The notes under the pieces were generated by a model. It did no database searches. It had not been told where the DNA came from and was given only the letters and a program-made list of their open reading frames with translations. 64,000 bases of DNA from Planotetraspora kaengkrachanensis (lineage in GTDB: Bacteria > Actinomycetota > Actinomycetes > Streptosporangiales > Streptosporangiaceae). The DNA lies in contig NZ_BONV01000042.1 of assembly GCF_016862895.1 (NCBI RefSeq), positions 1 to 64,000 on the forward strand, in the 5' to 3' direction. Every line of letters starts with the position of its first letter. Within the stretch, counting starts at the first letter, position 1. A program made the position numbers and the translations under genes. Positions 1 through 11,002 of the stretch are shown here, piece by piece.

Positions 1-15
1 AGCGGGTCATTGCCA

Positions 16-90
16 GAATTCGCGCATGATCACGTACGGCATCCGCGCAGCTCATCGCGCCCATGCGCGAAGGTGTGCATGATCACGCGC
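16..90. repeat. 75-bp dispersed element, copy A, two GCATGATCACG cores
   Basis: The core GCATGATCACG occurs at 24-34 and 77-87, exactly 53 bp apart. A second copy at 2261-2335 has the same length, core spacing, GAATTCGC lead-in and an internal CGCAGCTCA. The copy lies beyond the stop of the DUF2786 gene, so it sits at a gene 3' end. It belongs to the family also seen at 2191-2369 and 59932-60102. Confidence 0.85.
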
Positions 91-139
91 AATAGACACA
101 ACGGGGCGCGGGGTGATCCCCTCGAAGTCCTGCGCGCTC

Positions 140-1360
140 TCAGGCGATCTTGTCGCGGGCGTGGAGAGTGGCCAGGTCGGCGGCCGCCCTTCCGGACACC
201 CAGCCCTCCCGGTCGTTGACCGACATGACACCGGTTCGCGACAGTCGGGGGAACAGCACGGTGACGGCCTTGTCCACCGCCAACTCCCGGGCGGCCAGGA
301 CCGGCAGAAGATCACTTCCCGCCTCGGCCACGGCCTGCCGTACCGCCTCGCCCGAAGCCGCCCGGAGCCGCTCGCCGATGCGCTGGGCATACGCCGCGAG
401 GAACGACTGACGGAACGAGCGGGTACGCGACCGGCCGGCGAGATCACGGCGGGCACCGGCCTGGACCATCCCCGAGGTCGCCTGGACCAGCAACGACGTG
501 AACAACAACTCCACCGCGTCGAGGTCGGCGTCGAACCCGAGGACCGTGGAGAACCCGAGGTCCCTGCTCCAGACGGCCCGGCACCGGTTGGCCGAGGCCA
601 CGACGTCGAGCAGGATCGCCTTGGGCTTCTCGTAAGGAGAGGCGATCCCCACCCGGCGGCCGGCCGGTTCCTCGGCGCCGCCCGGCTCGGCGGCGAGCAT
701 CGCGGCGTCGATGCTGTGTTTGGCCATCAAAGACTGTGCCGCCGAGGTGAAGGTCTCCGCCTCCGCGGGGAACTCGGTGGACTCGGCCTTCGCCAGCAGG
801 GCCCGGATGCGGGCGAGCGTCCGCTCTCCCGCCACCCGGCCGGACACGGGTACGGCACGGCGGGCCGTACCGGGTAGCGGGCAGAGCCGCTCCAGCCGGG
901 GAAGCATGGTCAGCACGGAAAGGACCTCGACGGCGCGGGTCACCATCGCGTGCCGGTCGCCCTTTTCGCGCAGGATCTCCTCGTCGGCCTCCCACCACAC
1001 ACGGGCGTCGAGCGCGGAAAGCTGCGCCAGCCACCGCTCGGCGACGGTCACGGCGGCGTACGCCCGCATCTCGCCGGCCATCGCGTCGACGGCGAGTTGC
1101 ACGTGCTCGCCCCCGAACGCGCGGCGAACCCGACGGGCCACGTCCGCGGGCTGCCAGCCGGCCTGCCACGCGGCGGTGACGGCCTGCCGCAGGCCGGACA
1201 GCAACGTACGGTCGACCGTCCGCGGCCACCCCGCATGATCGGACCGATCGGCCAGAACCTCCACCGTCCGGCGGAACCGGTGCTCGTCCCAGTGGTGCCG
1301 TACGCGCAGCGCCTCGGAGACGAGCGCCTCGGCCATCGCGGCTGCATCCATCTGGCCCAT
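140..1360 (-). CDS. DUF2786 domain protein
   Basis: A 406-residue soluble protein of unknown function. Residues about 179-220 match the DUF2786 pattern: a helix with R-I-R-A-L-L-A-K-A-E-S-T, then P-A-E-A-E-T-F and A-Q-S-L-M-A-K-H. The rest is helical with no catalytic motif I recognise. The ATG at 1360 is chosen because a purine-rich GAGGGGGG lies about 7 bases before it; the frame opens 29 codons earlier without a comparable ribosome site. It diverges from the HD-domain gene at 1547. A short GGGG-TGAT-CCCC hairpin and the 75-bp element lie downstream. Family assignment is good; function is not known. Confidence 0.85.
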   Translation of the reverse strand: MGQMDAAAMAEALVSEALRVRHHWDEHRFRRTVEVLADRSDHAGWPRTVDRTLLSGLRQAVTAAWQAGWQPADVARRVRRAFGGEHVQLAVDAMAGEMRAYAAVTVAERWLAQLSALDARVWWEADEEILREKGDRHAMVTRAVEVLSVLTMLPRLERLCPLPGTARRAVPVSGRVAGERTLARIRALLAKAESTEFPAEAETFTSAAQSLMAKHSIDAAMLAAEPGGAEEPAGRRVGIASPYEKPKAILLDVVASANRCRAVWSRDLGFSTVLGFDADLDAVELLFTSLLVQATSGMVQAGARRDLAGRSRTRSFRQSFLAAYAQRIGERLRAASGEAVRQAVAEAGSDLLPVLAARELAVDKAVTVLFPRLSRTGVMSVNDREGWVSGRAAADLATLHARDKIA

Positions 1361-1546
1361 CGGCCGACCCCCCTCGAACGTCCGGAGACCGCATCCTCGC
1401 AGACGCCACCGACGGTCTCGGGCGTACACCACAGGCGGACAGATCATGTTCTACCAGGCGTTCTTGTCTTTTTGCGGAGTCAAATCGGTCGAACTCCAGG
1501 GCATGTTCCAGCCAGGCACCGCAGGCGGGCGAAGGAGATCGTTGTC

Positions 1547-2185
1547 ATGTCGGAGACCATCGCGGGCGTCGCCGTACCCGACTCGCAACTCGCCGTCGAA
1601 GCGACCGAACTCGTGCGGGACGCGACGACCCCCCTCCTCTATCACCACTCCCGGCGGGTCTATCTTTTCGGGACGCTGCAGGGCAGGCGGCTCGGGCTGT
1701 CCGCCGACGCCGAGCTGCTCTACGTCGGCGCGATGTTCCACGACCTGGGGCTGACCGAGACCTACCGGCGCACGGACCAGCGGTTCGAGCTCGACGGAGC
1801 CGACGAGGCCCGTCGGTTCCTCGACTCCCACGGTGTGCCCACGTCCGATGTCCGCAGGGTCTGGGAGGCGATCGCCCTGCACACCACACCGGAGATCCCG
1901 TACCGGCTCGATCCCGAGATCGCCCTGGTGACAGCGGGTGTGGAGACGGACGTCCTCGGCATCGGCTACGACGAGCTCGACCCCGGCGATGTCGCGGCGG
2001 TCGTCGCCGCCCATCCGCGTCCCGACTTCAAACGCCAGATCCTCGCGGCGTTCACGAACGGGTTCAAGGACCGCCCGGCGTCCACGTTCGGCACGGTCAA
2101 CGCGGACGTGCTCGAACACTTCGTCCCGGGCTTCCGCCACATCGACTTCGTCGACGTCATCCGGAATTCCGCCTGGCCTGAATGA
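1547..2185 (+). CDS. HD domain-containing protein (putative metal-dependent phosphohydrolase)
   Basis: A 212-residue HD-superfamily protein. The metal-binding pattern is visible as H33/H34 in YHHSRRV, the H65-D66 pair in GAMFHDLGL and a later His in IALHTTPE. This fits the small actinobacterial HD proteins related to cyanamide-hydratase-like and nucleotide phosphohydrolase families; the substrate cannot be told from sequence. The ATG is preceded by GAAGGAGATC, a strong ribosome-binding site. The gene is monocistronic and divergent from the DUF2786 gene. Its stop is followed within 6 bases by a perfect 14-bp inverted repeat that probably acts as a terminator. Confidence 0.9.
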   Translation: MSETIAGVAVPDSQLAVEATELVRDATTPLLYHHSRRVYLFGTLQGRRLGLSADAELLYVGAMFHDLGLTETYRRTDQRFELDGADEARRFLDSHGVPTSDVRRVWEAIALHTTPEIPYRLDPEIALVTAGVETDVLGIGYDELDPGDVAAVVAAHPRPDFKRQILAAFTNGFKDRPASTFGTVNADVLEHFVPGFRHIDFVDVIRNSAWPE

Positions 2186-2190
2186 CCCTG

Positions 2191-2227
2191 CGTGATCATG
2201 CACGGCCCCCGCACGTGCATGATCACG
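2191..2227. terminator. Perfect 14-bp hairpin built from two inverted element cores
   Basis: CGTGATCATGCACG at 2191-2204 is followed after a 9-base loop by its exact reverse complement at 2214-2227. It begins 5 bases after the HD gene stop and lies between convergent genes, so a bidirectional terminator role is plausible. There is no T-run. Both arms are copies of the dispersed TGATCATGC core. Confidence 0.65.
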
Positions 2228-2260
2228 GAGCTAGTCTTCCCAGGTCAGCGCATCATTTCC

Positions 2261-2335
2261 GAATTCGCGCATGATCACGCCGGGCGTCGCCGCAGCTCAA
2301 CCCGCACTTCACCGAGCCTGTGCATGATCACGCGG
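2261..2335. repeat. 75-bp dispersed element, copy B
   Basis: It has the same size and architecture as the copy at 16-90. GCATGATCACG cores lie at 2269-2279 and 2322-2332, 53 bp apart, with the same GAATTCGCGC start and internal CGCAGCTCA. The two copies are in direct orientation and bracket the DUF2786 and HD genes. Confidence 0.85.
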
Positions 2336-2369
2336 GAGACGCGATCACGCGGGAGACGTGATCACGCGG
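2326..2369. repeat. 17-bp tandem repeat, about 2.6 copies
   Basis: The unit GATCACGCGGGAGACGC begins at 2326 and 2343 (last base changed in the second copy), then a partial GATCACGCGG at 2360. The tract extends the right edge of the 75-bp element, and the lipoprotein stop codon (2362-2364) falls inside the last partial unit. Confidence 0.85.
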
Positions 2370-3006
2370 CGCCGGGGGCCAGGGCGGCTCCGCCGCCGTA
2401 CCCCTCCGCCCGGCACTCGTTCTGGATCTTCTCGATGTCCACGCCCTCCGCCGGGATGCTGTCGTACGTCCACCCGATCGCGTTGGGATCGGAGCCCGTG
2501 GCCGGCGTGATGTGCACCTTGAACCCGTGCCGCTTCAGGCACGCCACCTCTTTGCGCACGTCGTCGGCGTAGTGGGGGTTCGTCTTGGGCGAGAACTCCG
2601 GCGGCATGAGCGGCATCTTGTTCTCGCAGGCCTTCCTCGCGGCCTCGTACGCCTTCGTCTCCGCCTTGGTGGGCTCACCACTGGTCTTGGTGGGCGATCC
2701 ATGATCCGTCAGGCACTCGGCGTAGGCCTTCCGGTACATCGCCACCTCCTCCGCGGTGCTGTCCAGGCGCAACTGGGGCCGCTTCGACTCGGAAGAGGAA
2801 TCAGAAGAAGAGTCAGAAGAGGAATCTCCCGCCGGATCGGGCTTCGCCGTGCTCGACGTGCCGGAGGGAGACTCGGTGACCAGGGACGCGACGCCGTCGT
2901 TCCGCGTCGCCGCCTTGTCGTCCGAGCCGCCGCACGCGGTGAGCCAGCAACAACCGGCGAGTACGACGGCGGCGAGCCGGACGGTGCGATCAGAGAGGGA
3001 AATCAT
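2362..3006 (-). CDS. Four-cysteine lipoprotein (paralogue of the one at 6138)
   Basis: A 214-residue secreted lipoprotein. It has a signal peptide with hydrophobic core LAAVVLAG and lipobox L-T-A-C with lipidated C25. A Ser/Asp/Glu-rich linker covers about residues 55-75. The mature domain opens with RPQLRLDST and carries four further cysteines (98, 127, 156, 198), with the motifs A-E-C-L-x-x-H-G, K-M-P-L-M-P-P-E, A-C-L-K-R-H-G and G-W-T-Y. All of these recur in the lipoprotein at 6138-6749. The ATG at 3006 is taken for a normal signal-peptide length; 3018 is possible. It is the last gene of the ABC operon side, separated from the permease by about 90 bp. Function is unknown; a ligand-binding role outside the membrane is inferred. 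Confidence 0.88.
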   Translation of the reverse strand: MISLSDRTVRLAAVVLAGCCWLTACGGSDDKAATRNDGVASLVTESPSGTSSTAKPDPAGDSSSDSSSDSSSESKRPQLRLDSTAEEVAMYRKAYAECLTDHGSPTKTSGEPTKAETKAYEAARKACENKMPLMPPEFSPKTNPHYADDVRKEVACLKRHGFKVHITPATGSDPNAIGWTYDSIPAEGVDIEKIQNECRAEGYGGGAALAPGAA

Positions 3007-3093
3007 GAGGGTGAGCATCTCCAGGAGTTGTGAGGAACCTGTCAGGGGGCGATGAGGTTCCGGTCGTGGTCAGAGAGCGAAAATCACGGGAAA

Positions 3094-4305
3094 TCACGGC
3101 GCGGAAAGGGCGTCGGTCGGGGTCAGGCGGGACGCACGGATCGACGGGTAGACCCCGGCCACCATGCCGACCACCACCGCGCCGCCGATGCCGCCGAACG
3201 CCGCGACGGGCGGGATCACCGGCGGCCATCCCTGGTACGCCGAGTAGCCGACGGCCACCAGGACCCCCAGCAGGGTGCCGATCACACCTCCCAGCCCGGA
3301 GAGCGCGACCGACTCGGTGAGGAACTGGGCCCGGATGTGGCCGCGGGTGGCGCCGAGCGCCCGGCGCAGGCCGATCTCACGGCGGCGTTCGAGTACGGAG
3401 ACCACCATGGTGTTGGCCACGCCGATGCCTCCGACCAGCAGGGCGACGCCCGCGAGGCCGAGGAACAGCGCCGAGAACGTCGTCTCCGTCACGCGCTTGG
3501 CCGCGAGCGCGTCCGAAGGACGGCTGACCACGACCAGGTCGGGGGTCTCCGGGTGCAGGGTCGCGGGCAGGACGTCCCGCACGGCCTCCAGGGCGTCCTC
3601 GCTTGCCTGCACGTAGACGACCGTCGGATGCCCGTCGAAGCGCAGGTACCGCCGGGCGGCCTCCCACCCGACCAGTACGGAGCGCTCCAGCTCGGGGGCG
3701 AGCGGCATGGGACGAAGGACGCCGATCACGGTGAACCAGTGGTCGCCGACGTACACCTGTGGGGGCTCCTGGCCGGGCACCAGCTCGTTGATTCCGAGGC
3801 GTGACGCGGCCTCGTAGCCCAGGACGACGGTCGGGAACCTGTCCGTCGAGGTCGTGAGGAATCGTCCGTACTGAACGGAGCCGTTCACCGCGGCGAGCAG
3901 GTTGTCGCGGCTCGCGAGCACGCTGATGCCGGCGGCGTCCCCGGCGTCCACCTTGTCCGATCGGGCCACGACGGCGTGGGTGTTGGCGACGGCGCTCGCC
4001 ACGGTGACGGGGCCGACGCGGGCTGCCATGCCGTCGGCCGTCTCGGGCAGCAGGACCGGGGGGTCCTGGTTGGGCATGGGTTCCGCGCGCAACATGTTGG
4101 TGCCGAGCGCGGACAGCTCGTTCATCAGGGCCCTCTGGCTGGAGGCCGGGATCCCCATCACGATGATCAGCGTGGCTATGCCGATCGAGATGCCCAGTGC
4201 CGACAGCGCGGCCCGCATCTTCCGGGTGCGGATGCCCAGGAGCCCGAGCCGCAGGATGTCTCCCGGGGCGAGACGGACGGGATCGGTCCGGGTCGTCCGC
4301 CTCAC
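3094..4305 (-). CDS. MacB/FtsX-type ABC transporter permease
   Basis: A 403-residue permease. TM1 lies at about 33-55 and is followed by a roughly 220-residue extracytoplasmic MacB-type domain. A C-terminal FtsX block has three membrane helices and the family hallmark [18 protein letters not shown]. MacB-like permeases are mechanotransmitters: they work with an ATPase and a periplasmic adaptor to export peptides or lipids, or to respond to antimicrobials. The start is a GTG whose bases overlap the ATPase stop (GTGA), so the two are translationally coupled. Export substrate is unknown. Confidence 0.93.
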   Translation of the reverse strand: MRRTTRTDPVRLAPGDILRLGLLGIRTRKMRAALSALGISIGIATLIIVMGIPASSQRALMNELSALGTNMLRAEPMPNQDPPVLLPETADGMAARVGPVTVASAVANTHAVVARSDKVDAGDAAGISVLASRDNLLAAVNGSVQYGRFLTTSTDRFPTVVLGYEAASRLGINELVPGQEPPQVYVGDHWFTVIGVLRPMPLAPELERSVLVGWEAARRYLRFDGHPTVVYVQASEDALEAVRDVLPATLHPETPDLVVVSRPSDALAAKRVTETTFSALFLGLAGVALLVGGIGVANTMVVSVLERRREIGLRRALGATRGHIRAQFLTESVALSGLGGVIGTLLGVLVAVGYSAYQGWPPVIPPVAAFGGIGGAVVVGMVAGVYPSIRASRLTPTDALSAP

Positions 4306-5030
4306 GACAGGCTCCCCGACAGACCGGCGCCCGTCATGGCGTGCCCGCCCGGACGGGTGTCGCGCACGATCCGGCCGTCGAGGATCTCCACCCGCCTGGG
4401 CACCCGTGCCGCGATGTCCCTGTCATGGGTGACGATCGCGATCGTGGTGCCCTCCGCGTTCAGTTTGGTCAGCAGTTCGAGCACGGCCTGGCCGTTGGCC
4501 GTGTCGAGGGCGCCGGTCGGCTCGTCCGCGAGGACCAGCGCCGGTTCGTTGACCAGGGCACGCGCGATGGCGACCCGCTGCCTCTCCCCGCCGGAGAGCT
4601 GATGGGGCAGGTGCCCGACCCGATGAGTGAGTCCCACCCGCGCCAGTGCCTCGAGCGCCATGGGGCGGCGCCTGCGGTGCGGCACCCCGGCGTAGAGCAG
4701 CCCGGTGGCCACGTTCTCGGCCGCGCTCAGCCCGTCGGTCAGGTGGAACTGCTGGAAGACGAATCCCAGCAGCCTGCCGCGCAGCGCGGACAGTCTCCGG
4801 TCGGTCAGGGCGGCGACGTCCTGTCCGCCGATCTCCACGGTGCCGCTGGTCGGCAGGTCGAGCGTGCCCATGATGTTCAGCAGGGTGGACTTGCCCGAGC
4901 CTGAAGGGCCGACGATCGCGAGCAGCTCACCCTCGTCGATCAGCAGCGAGACGTCGTCGACGGCGGTGACACCACCCGGATGGAGTTTGCTGGCCCGGTG
5001 GACGCGCATGACGGGAACGCCGGAGGTCAT
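4302..5030 (-). CDS. ABC transporter ATP-binding protein (MacB/LolD class)
   Basis: A 242-residue ATPase. Walker [10 protein letters not shown] lies at residues 41-49, followed by Q-loop FVFQQFHL, signature LSGGERQRV, Walker [10 protein letters not shown] and H-loop THD. The family powers MacB/FtsX-type permeases, and the cognate permease follows with a GTGA overlap. The ATG start (5030) overlaps the adaptor stop as ATGA. The same frame stays open for 192 codons upstream, but that stretch is antisense-like, Arg/Gly-rich and lies inside the adaptor gene, so it is rejected as coding. Assignment is firm. Confidence 0.95.
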   Translation of the reverse strand: MTSGVPVMRVHRASKLHPGGVTAVDDVSLLIDEGELLAIVGPSGSGKSTLLNIMGTLDLPTSGTVEIGGQDVAALTDRRLSALRGRLLGFVFQQFHLTDGLSAAENVATGLLYAGVPHRRRRPMALEALARVGLTHRVGHLPHQLSGGERQRVAIARALVNEPALVLADEPTGALDTANGQAVLELLTKLNAEGTTIAIVTHDRDIAARVPRRVEILDGRIVRDTRPGGHAMTGAGLSGSLS

Positions 5031-6151
5031 GAGCTCGTCACCACCTTGAGGCCCTCGGTGACGCCCGTGCCCGTGACCTCGACCATCCCCCTCAGGAACA
5101 TCCCGGTCTCGGCGGCGACGAGCTTCCCGTCGGGGAGCTGGAGGGCGTAGCCGCCCTCGCGCAGGGCGAGCAGCGCGCCGACGGGAACGGCGAGCACACC
5201 CCGCCGGACCTGGGACGTGAAGGTCACCTCGACGCCCGCGGCGTCCAGCGCCTTCACGTCGGCGGCCTTGCGAGGCGTGACGGTGATGTTCAGCTGGGCC
5301 GTGTTCTGACCGGAGCCGTCCGTCACGTCCTGAACGGTCCTCCCGATGGCCGTGACCTGTCCCGCGATCTTCTTGCCGCTGGGGAGCACGATGCTCACGC
5401 GCGCCTTCGGGCGGATGGTGCCCACGTCGGTGGCGTCCACCGGCACGGTCACGACCTTGGCCGTCGGGGTGACCGTGATCAGCTCCTCCGCGACGGGATC
5501 GCCGAGCTGGGCCTTGATGGACGCGACCCGCGACGGCCCGGGGAGCACGACGACCTGGCCGACGTCCAAGGTGCCGGTCGGCTCCAGCCCGGCGTCCACC
5601 TGCCACTGCTTGAGCGCCGACTTGAGCGGAGCGGTGAAGACGTCACCCGGCACGGAGGGTTTCCCGGCGGCGGGCGTCTGGGGCGGCAGGTAGCCGATGG
5701 TGTACCCGAGGGCGCGCAGGTTGTTCGCCACCACGGTCACGTCCCGGCCCCGGGTTCCCACCTTGTCCAGCTTGCGGAACAGCGGCGTGTCCCCCACGAA
5801 GGCCGGCACGGGGTGATCGTCCACCCAGTAGAGGGGCTTGCCCCTGGCCACCGTGGCCCCCGCCTTCGGCAGCCGGGTGACCAGTCCGGTGCCCGCGCCC
5901 CGCACCGAGCGCTCGGCGCCGAAGCCCAAGGTGCCCGGGAGGGTGCGGGTGTCAGAAAGATCGGTCTTGACCACGGAGGTGGTCGCCACCGGAGCCTTGG
6001 CCGTCCCGGTCGCCTCGGGCTCGCCTCCGTGGTCGATCACCACGAACGCTGCCCCACCGGCGGCCACGACCGCGAGCAGGGCGACCGCCCCCAGAACGTG
6101 CCGCTTCCTTCCCCTCCGCGGCGGCGCGTCCGCGACGTCAGTTCCTGCCAC
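5027..6151 (-). CDS. Membrane-fusion/adaptor protein with peptidoglycan-binding domain
   Basis: A 374-residue membrane-anchored adaptor. A short Arg-rich cytoplasmic tail precedes one TM helix (about 18-38). Next come a barrel-like segment around [13 protein letters not shown], a peptidoglycan-binding-1-like region (NNLRALGY to [20 protein letters not shown]) and a HlyD-like C-terminal barrel. Such proteins link MacB-type ABC exporters to the cell wall in actinobacteria. The GTG at 6151 is preferred: GGAGG lies 6 bases upstream and it overlaps the preceding lipoprotein by 14 bp. The frame runs further upstream only as antisense-like sequence. The stop overlaps the ATPase ATG. Confidence 0.9.
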   Translation of the reverse strand: MAGTDVADAPPRRGRKRHVLGAVALLAVVAAGGAAFVVIDHGGEPEATGTAKAPVATTSVVKTDLSDTRTLPGTLGFGAERSVRGAGTGLVTRLPKAGATVARGKPLYWVDDHPVPAFVGDTPLFRKLDKVGTRGRDVTVVANNLRALGYTIGYLPPQTPAAGKPSVPGDVFTAPLKSALKQWQVDAGLEPTGTLDVGQVVVLPGPSRVASIKAQLGDPVAEELITVTPTAKVVTVPVDATDVGTIRPKARVSIVLPSGKKIAGQVTAIGRTVQDVTDGSGQNTAQLNITVTPRKAADVKALDAAGVEVTFTSQVRRGVLAVPVGALLALREGGYALQLPDGKLVAAETGMFLRGMVEVTGTGVTEGLKVVTSS

Positions 6152-6749
6152 CGAAGACCTCCATCTTGCAGTCCTTGTCGATCTTGTGTCGCACAGATTC
6201 GGCCGGCTGGTCGTTGTCGGCGTAGGTCCAGCCACTCGCGTCGGGAAGCTCCGTGACATGCATTCCGTGCGCTTTGAGGCACTTGACGTAGGCGTGATGC
6301 TGGACCACGTAGTCGGGGTTCCTGTCCCGGTCCAGCTCAGGAGGCATGAGGGGCATCTTCACGAGACAGGCCCTGTACGCCTCCGCCGGCTCGTGGGAGT
6401 TCGGGCCGCTCTGAAGGGGAGGGGCCTGCGCCTTCGACGTGCCCACACGGGCGGTGTCCATCTTGACCCCATGGGTCTCCAGGCACGCCCAGTAGGCGAA
6501 CCTCAGCCGCTTGACCTCCTCCTCGGTGCTGTCCAGGCGGAGCTGAGGTCTCGCGGCCTCGATCGCGCCGGCCGTGGGCGTCGTCGTGCCGGAGCCGCCA
6601 TCCTCCGGTACGGCACTGGCGAGTGAGGCCACCCCCTGATCCCGGCCCTCACCGGACGCGGCACAGGCGCTGAGGGCGAGCAGCGACGCCGCAGCGCACA
6701 GCCCGGCGGCCTGGGACCTGTAGTAGCGAAGGGAACTGGTTCTCGGCAT
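6138..6749 (-). CDS. Four-cysteine lipoprotein, first gene of the ABC operon
   Basis: A 203-residue lipoprotein with lipobox L-S-A-C (C29). The mature domain has cysteines 89, 128, 157 and 194 and the same motif order as the lipoprotein at 2362: RPQLRLDST-E-E-E-V, A-C-L-x-x-H-G, C-L-V-K-M-P-L-M-P-P-E, K-C-L-K-A-H-G and G-W-T-Y. The even cysteine number suggests two disulfides. It leads the operon and overlaps the adaptor by 14 bp, so it is probably made with the exporter. Related small lipoproteins with a C-M/L-x-x-x-G motif are common beside such exporters in Streptosporangiaceae but have no defined function. It diverges from the response regulator at 6864. Confidence 0.9.
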   Translation of the reverse strand: MPRTSSLRYYRSQAAGLCAAASLLALSACAASGEGRDQGVASLASAVPEDGGSGTTTPTAGAIEAARPQLRLDSTEEEVKRLRFAYWACLETHGVKMDTARVGTSKAQAPPLQSGPNSHEPAEAYRACLVKMPLMPPELDRDRNPDYVVQHHAYVKCLKAHGMHVTELPDASGWTYADNDQPAESVRHKIDKDCKMEVFGGRN

Positions 6750-6863
6750 GGCGGACAGGATGGGCCGGGATTGTCAGAAACCTGTCAGGAACCCTTAGCG
6801 CTCCCATGAACCACCAGGCCGGGGGCGTCCGGGCCCTCTCGGACCACGCCTAGGATCGCCGTT

Positions 6864-7604
<741 letters not shown>

Positions 7605-9424
7605 CGTGCCGTTCCGCCGCAGCCTGCTCATGCGGTTGCTGGCGGTGTCCGTGCTCGTGTCCGTCTGCTCCATCGCCGCGACGGCCTGGCTGACCGTACG
7701 GAGCACCACGGTGGCCATCCAGCAGGAGCAGGGCCAGGCCCTCGCGGACGACGCCAGGACCTACGACGCGCTCCTCGGCTACGCGGCCACCCACCCCGAC
7801 TGGGACGGGGCACGGCAGGTGGTCGGCGATCTGGCGCGGAAGCTCAAGCACAGGATCACGCTGACCACCGAGGACCGCACGCCGATCCTCGACTCCGACA
7901 CCGGCCCGATCTCGTTGCCCGCCAAGCCGACCGCGGTGATCGACCCACTGTCCGTCGACGGCGCCCTGGTGGCCGACGCTCCGGCCGACCACATCGATCC
8001 TCGCGCCGTCGGGCCGTACCGGCTGACCCGTGCGGAGCGTGACACGCTGCGCGCTGCCGCCCAGCGGCGCGCGGCATGCCTGCGTGACGCCTTCTTCGCC
8101 GTGACCACGAAGATCGTGGAGGACCCCAACGGGCGGCCGCGCGTCGAGACCTCCGATCACGGGCTTGATCTGTCCAGCAGGTGTCCCGCCCCTGTCCTGG
8201 ACGCGCCGAGCCGGACCGAGGCGAAGGCGCTCACCCGGCTCGGCGAGCTCGTCCACACCTGCCTCGCGCATCAGGGGCGGCCGGACGTGAAGCTCGCCCT
8301 CGACTTCAGCTGGACGCCGATGCCGGCGCCGGCGAGCGCGACCACCTCCAGGCAGACGGCCCCGCGCCAGGACAGCGCGAAGGACCGGAAGGTCGTGCAG
8401 GACTGCGTCACCTCCGGCAGGCGCGAGCAACTCGCGTCCTACGTCGCGCCCACGGCCCTGATGTTCGTCAGCAGCCGCAGCTCGGCGCCATCGACGATCT
8501 TCGACCTCTCCCGGGCCAACCAGACCCGCATCGCGGGGGTCGCGGCGGGGGTCCTGCTGATCACCGTCACCGTCACCATCCTGGCGGGCATCCGGCTGAT
8601 CGGCCCGCTGCGGGCGCTGACCGGCGCGGCCAGGCGGATGGAGGAGGGGGACATCTCCGCCCGGGTGGACGTCGATCGCGGCGACGAGATCGGCAGGCTC
8701 GCGACGGCCTTCAACGCGATGTCGGAGCGGCGCGAGCAACTGGAGAAGCTGCGCAGGGCGATGGTCAGCGACGTGGCCCACGAGTTGCGCACACCGCTCA
8801 GCAACATCCGGGGCTGGCTCGAGGCGGCGGAGGACGGCGTCGTCGACCCCGACCGCACGCTGACCGCCTCGCTGCTCGAGGAGGCCATGCTCCTGCAACA
8901 CGTCATCGACGACCTGCAGGATCTGGCGATGGCCGACGCGGGCGAACTCAGGCTGCACAAGGAGCCCATCGGCGTGCCCGATCTCGTGGCCCAGGTCGTC
9001 ACCGCCCACAGAGGCGGCGCGGACGCGGCAGGCGTCACGCTGACCTCGCAGGCCCAGGGCCGTCCCGAGATCCTCGCCGACCCGCTGCGGTTGCGCCAGG
9101 CCGTGGGCAACCTCGTCTCCAACGCCGTACGGCACACGCCTCCCGGGGGATCCGTCACGGTGCGCTCGCGCCTGGAAGGCGGCCACGTCGTGATCGACGT
9201 CGAGGACACCGGCTCCGGGATCGCCGCAGAGGACCTCGCGCACGTCTTCGAGAGGTTCTGGCGGGCGGACAAGTCCCGCAACCGGGCCACCGGCGGCAGC
9301 GGGCTCGGCCTGTCCATCGTCCGCAAGCTCGCGGAGGCCCACGGCGGGACCGTCTCCGCGACGAGCGAGCCGGGAAGGGGATCGGTCTTCACCCTGCGTC
9401 TGCCCGCCTGAAAAGGTGGGTTCC

Positions 9425-10960
9425 GTGCTGAATCGGACCCCGAAGGGGACACTGCTGGTGGCCGGGACGACCTCGGATGCCGGCAAGAGCGTGGTGACGG
9501 CGGGAATCTGCCGGTGGCTGGCCCGCCAGGGCGTGCGGGTGGCGCCGTTCAAGGCGCAGAACATGTCGCTGAACTCGTTCGTGACCGCCGACGGAGCCGA
9601 GATCGGGCGGGCCCAGGTCGCCCAGGCGCAGGCCGCCGGGCTGGAGCCGACCGCCGACATGAACCCGATCCTGTTGAAGCCGGGGGGCGAACGGCGAAGC
9701 CAGGTGGTCGTGCTCGGCAAGCCCCTGGCCGACGTGGACGCCATGGAGTACCTCGCCTACAAGGACCGGCTCAGAGCCGTCGCCATCGAGTCCTATCGGC
9801 GGCTGCGCGCTGAGTTCGACGTCGTCGTCTGCGAGGGCGCGGGCAGCCCCGCGGAGATCAACCTGCGCAGGGGGGACATCGCGAACATGGGGCTGGCCCG
9901 CGCGGCGGACATCCCCGTCGTCGTGGTCGGCGACATCGACAGGGGCGGCGTCTTCGCCTCGTTGTACGGCACGCTGGCCCTGCTGGAGGCCGAGGACCAG
10001 GCCCTGATCGCCGGATATCTGATCAACAAGTTCCGCGGGGCGCGTGAACTGCTCGAGCCCGGGCTCGACACGCTCAGGGAGCTCACCGGGCGCCGGGTGT
10101 ACGGCGTGCTGCCCTGGCTCGACGGCCTGTGGATGGACCTCGAGGACTCCCTCGCCCTGGACAACAGGCGGACCGCGGAGCCGCCGGACGCCGGATCACA
10201 CACCGGATCCCACACTGGGGCGAGCCTCCACGTGGCCGTGGTGCGCTATCCGAGGATCTCCAACTTCACCGACATCGACGCCCTCGCGGCCGAGCCCGGA
10301 GTCGTGGTCAGGTTCGTCTCCTCGGCCGCCGAGGCGGCGGAGATCAGGGAGGCCGATCTGGTGGTCCTGCCGGGATCCCGCGCGACGGTGAGCGACCTCG
10401 ACTGGCTGCGCCGTACGGGCCTCGCCTCGGCCGTGGCCGAGCGGCGGGGTCCCGTCCTGGGGATCTGCGGCGGGTACCAGATGCTCGCCCGCTCGATCAT
10501 GGACGAGGTGGAGTCCGGCGAAGGCCTGGTCGAGGGCCTCGGGCTGCTTCCCGCCACAGTGGAGTTCGGGCCGGAGAAGATCCTTTCCCGGCCGGTCGGC
10601 GAGGCGTACGGCCACCGGGTCGCGGCCTACGAGATCCACCACGGGGTCGTGTCGTTCGACGGGGAGGCCGAGCCGTTCCTCGACGGGTGCCGGGTGGGCA
10701 CGGTCTGGGGCACCACCTGGCACGGAGCCCTGGAGAACGACGCCTTCCGCCGGGCGTTCCTGGCCGAGATCGCCTCCGCGGCCGGGAAGGACGACTTCTC
10801 CCCGGCCCCCGGCGTGTCCTTCGCCGCGTTGCGGGAGCGCCAGCTCGACGCGCTGGGAGACATGATCGAGAGGTACGTCGACACCGACGCGTTGCTCTCC
10901 CTCATCGAGAACGGGGCGCCGGAGGGGCTGCCCGCGCTCCCTCCGGGCGGGGGTTCCTGA
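9425..10960 (+). CDS. cobQ: Cobyric acid synthase (adenosylcobyrate amidation)
   Basis: A 511-residue glutamine-dependent amidotransferase. CobQ amidates four carboxylates of the corrin ring (b, d, e, g) in cobalamin synthesis, using ATP and glutamine. The N-terminal dethiobiotin-synthetase-like domain has GTTSDAGKS, KAQNMSLNS and CEGAGSPAEINL. The C-terminal class-I-like glutaminase has nucleophile Cys in LGICGGYQML and His in YEIHHG. Length matches the family. The GTG at 9425 follows AGGTGGG by 5 bases; the GTG at 9416 is an alternative. No other cobalamin gene is in the window, so it is separated from the rest of the pathway. Confidence 0.96.
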   Translation: MLNRTPKGTLLVAGTTSDAGKSVVTAGICRWLARQGVRVAPFKAQNMSLNSFVTADGAEIGRAQVAQAQAAGLEPTADMNPILLKPGGERRSQVVVLGKPLADVDAMEYLAYKDRLRAVAIESYRRLRAEFDVVVCEGAGSPAEINLRRGDIANMGLARAADIPVVVVGDIDRGGVFASLYGTLALLEAEDQALIAGYLINKFRGARELLEPGLDTLRELTGRRVYGVLPWLDGLWMDLEDSLALDNRRTAEPPDAGSHTGSHTGASLHVAVVRYPRISNFTDIDALAAEPGVVVRFVSSAAEAAEIREADLVVLPGSRATVSDLDWLRRTGLASAVAERRGPVLGICGGYQMLARSIMDEVESGEGLVEGLGLLPATVEFGPEKILSRPVGEAYGHRVAAYEIHHGVVSFDGEAEPFLDGCRVGTVWGTTWHGALENDAFRRAFLAEIASAAGKDDFSPAPGVSFAALRERQLDALGDMIERYVDTDALLSLIENGAPEGLPALPPGGGS

Positions 10961-11002
10961 ATCGCGGCAACCGATCACCGGATCCGCCTCGAAGAGCAGT
11001 GT

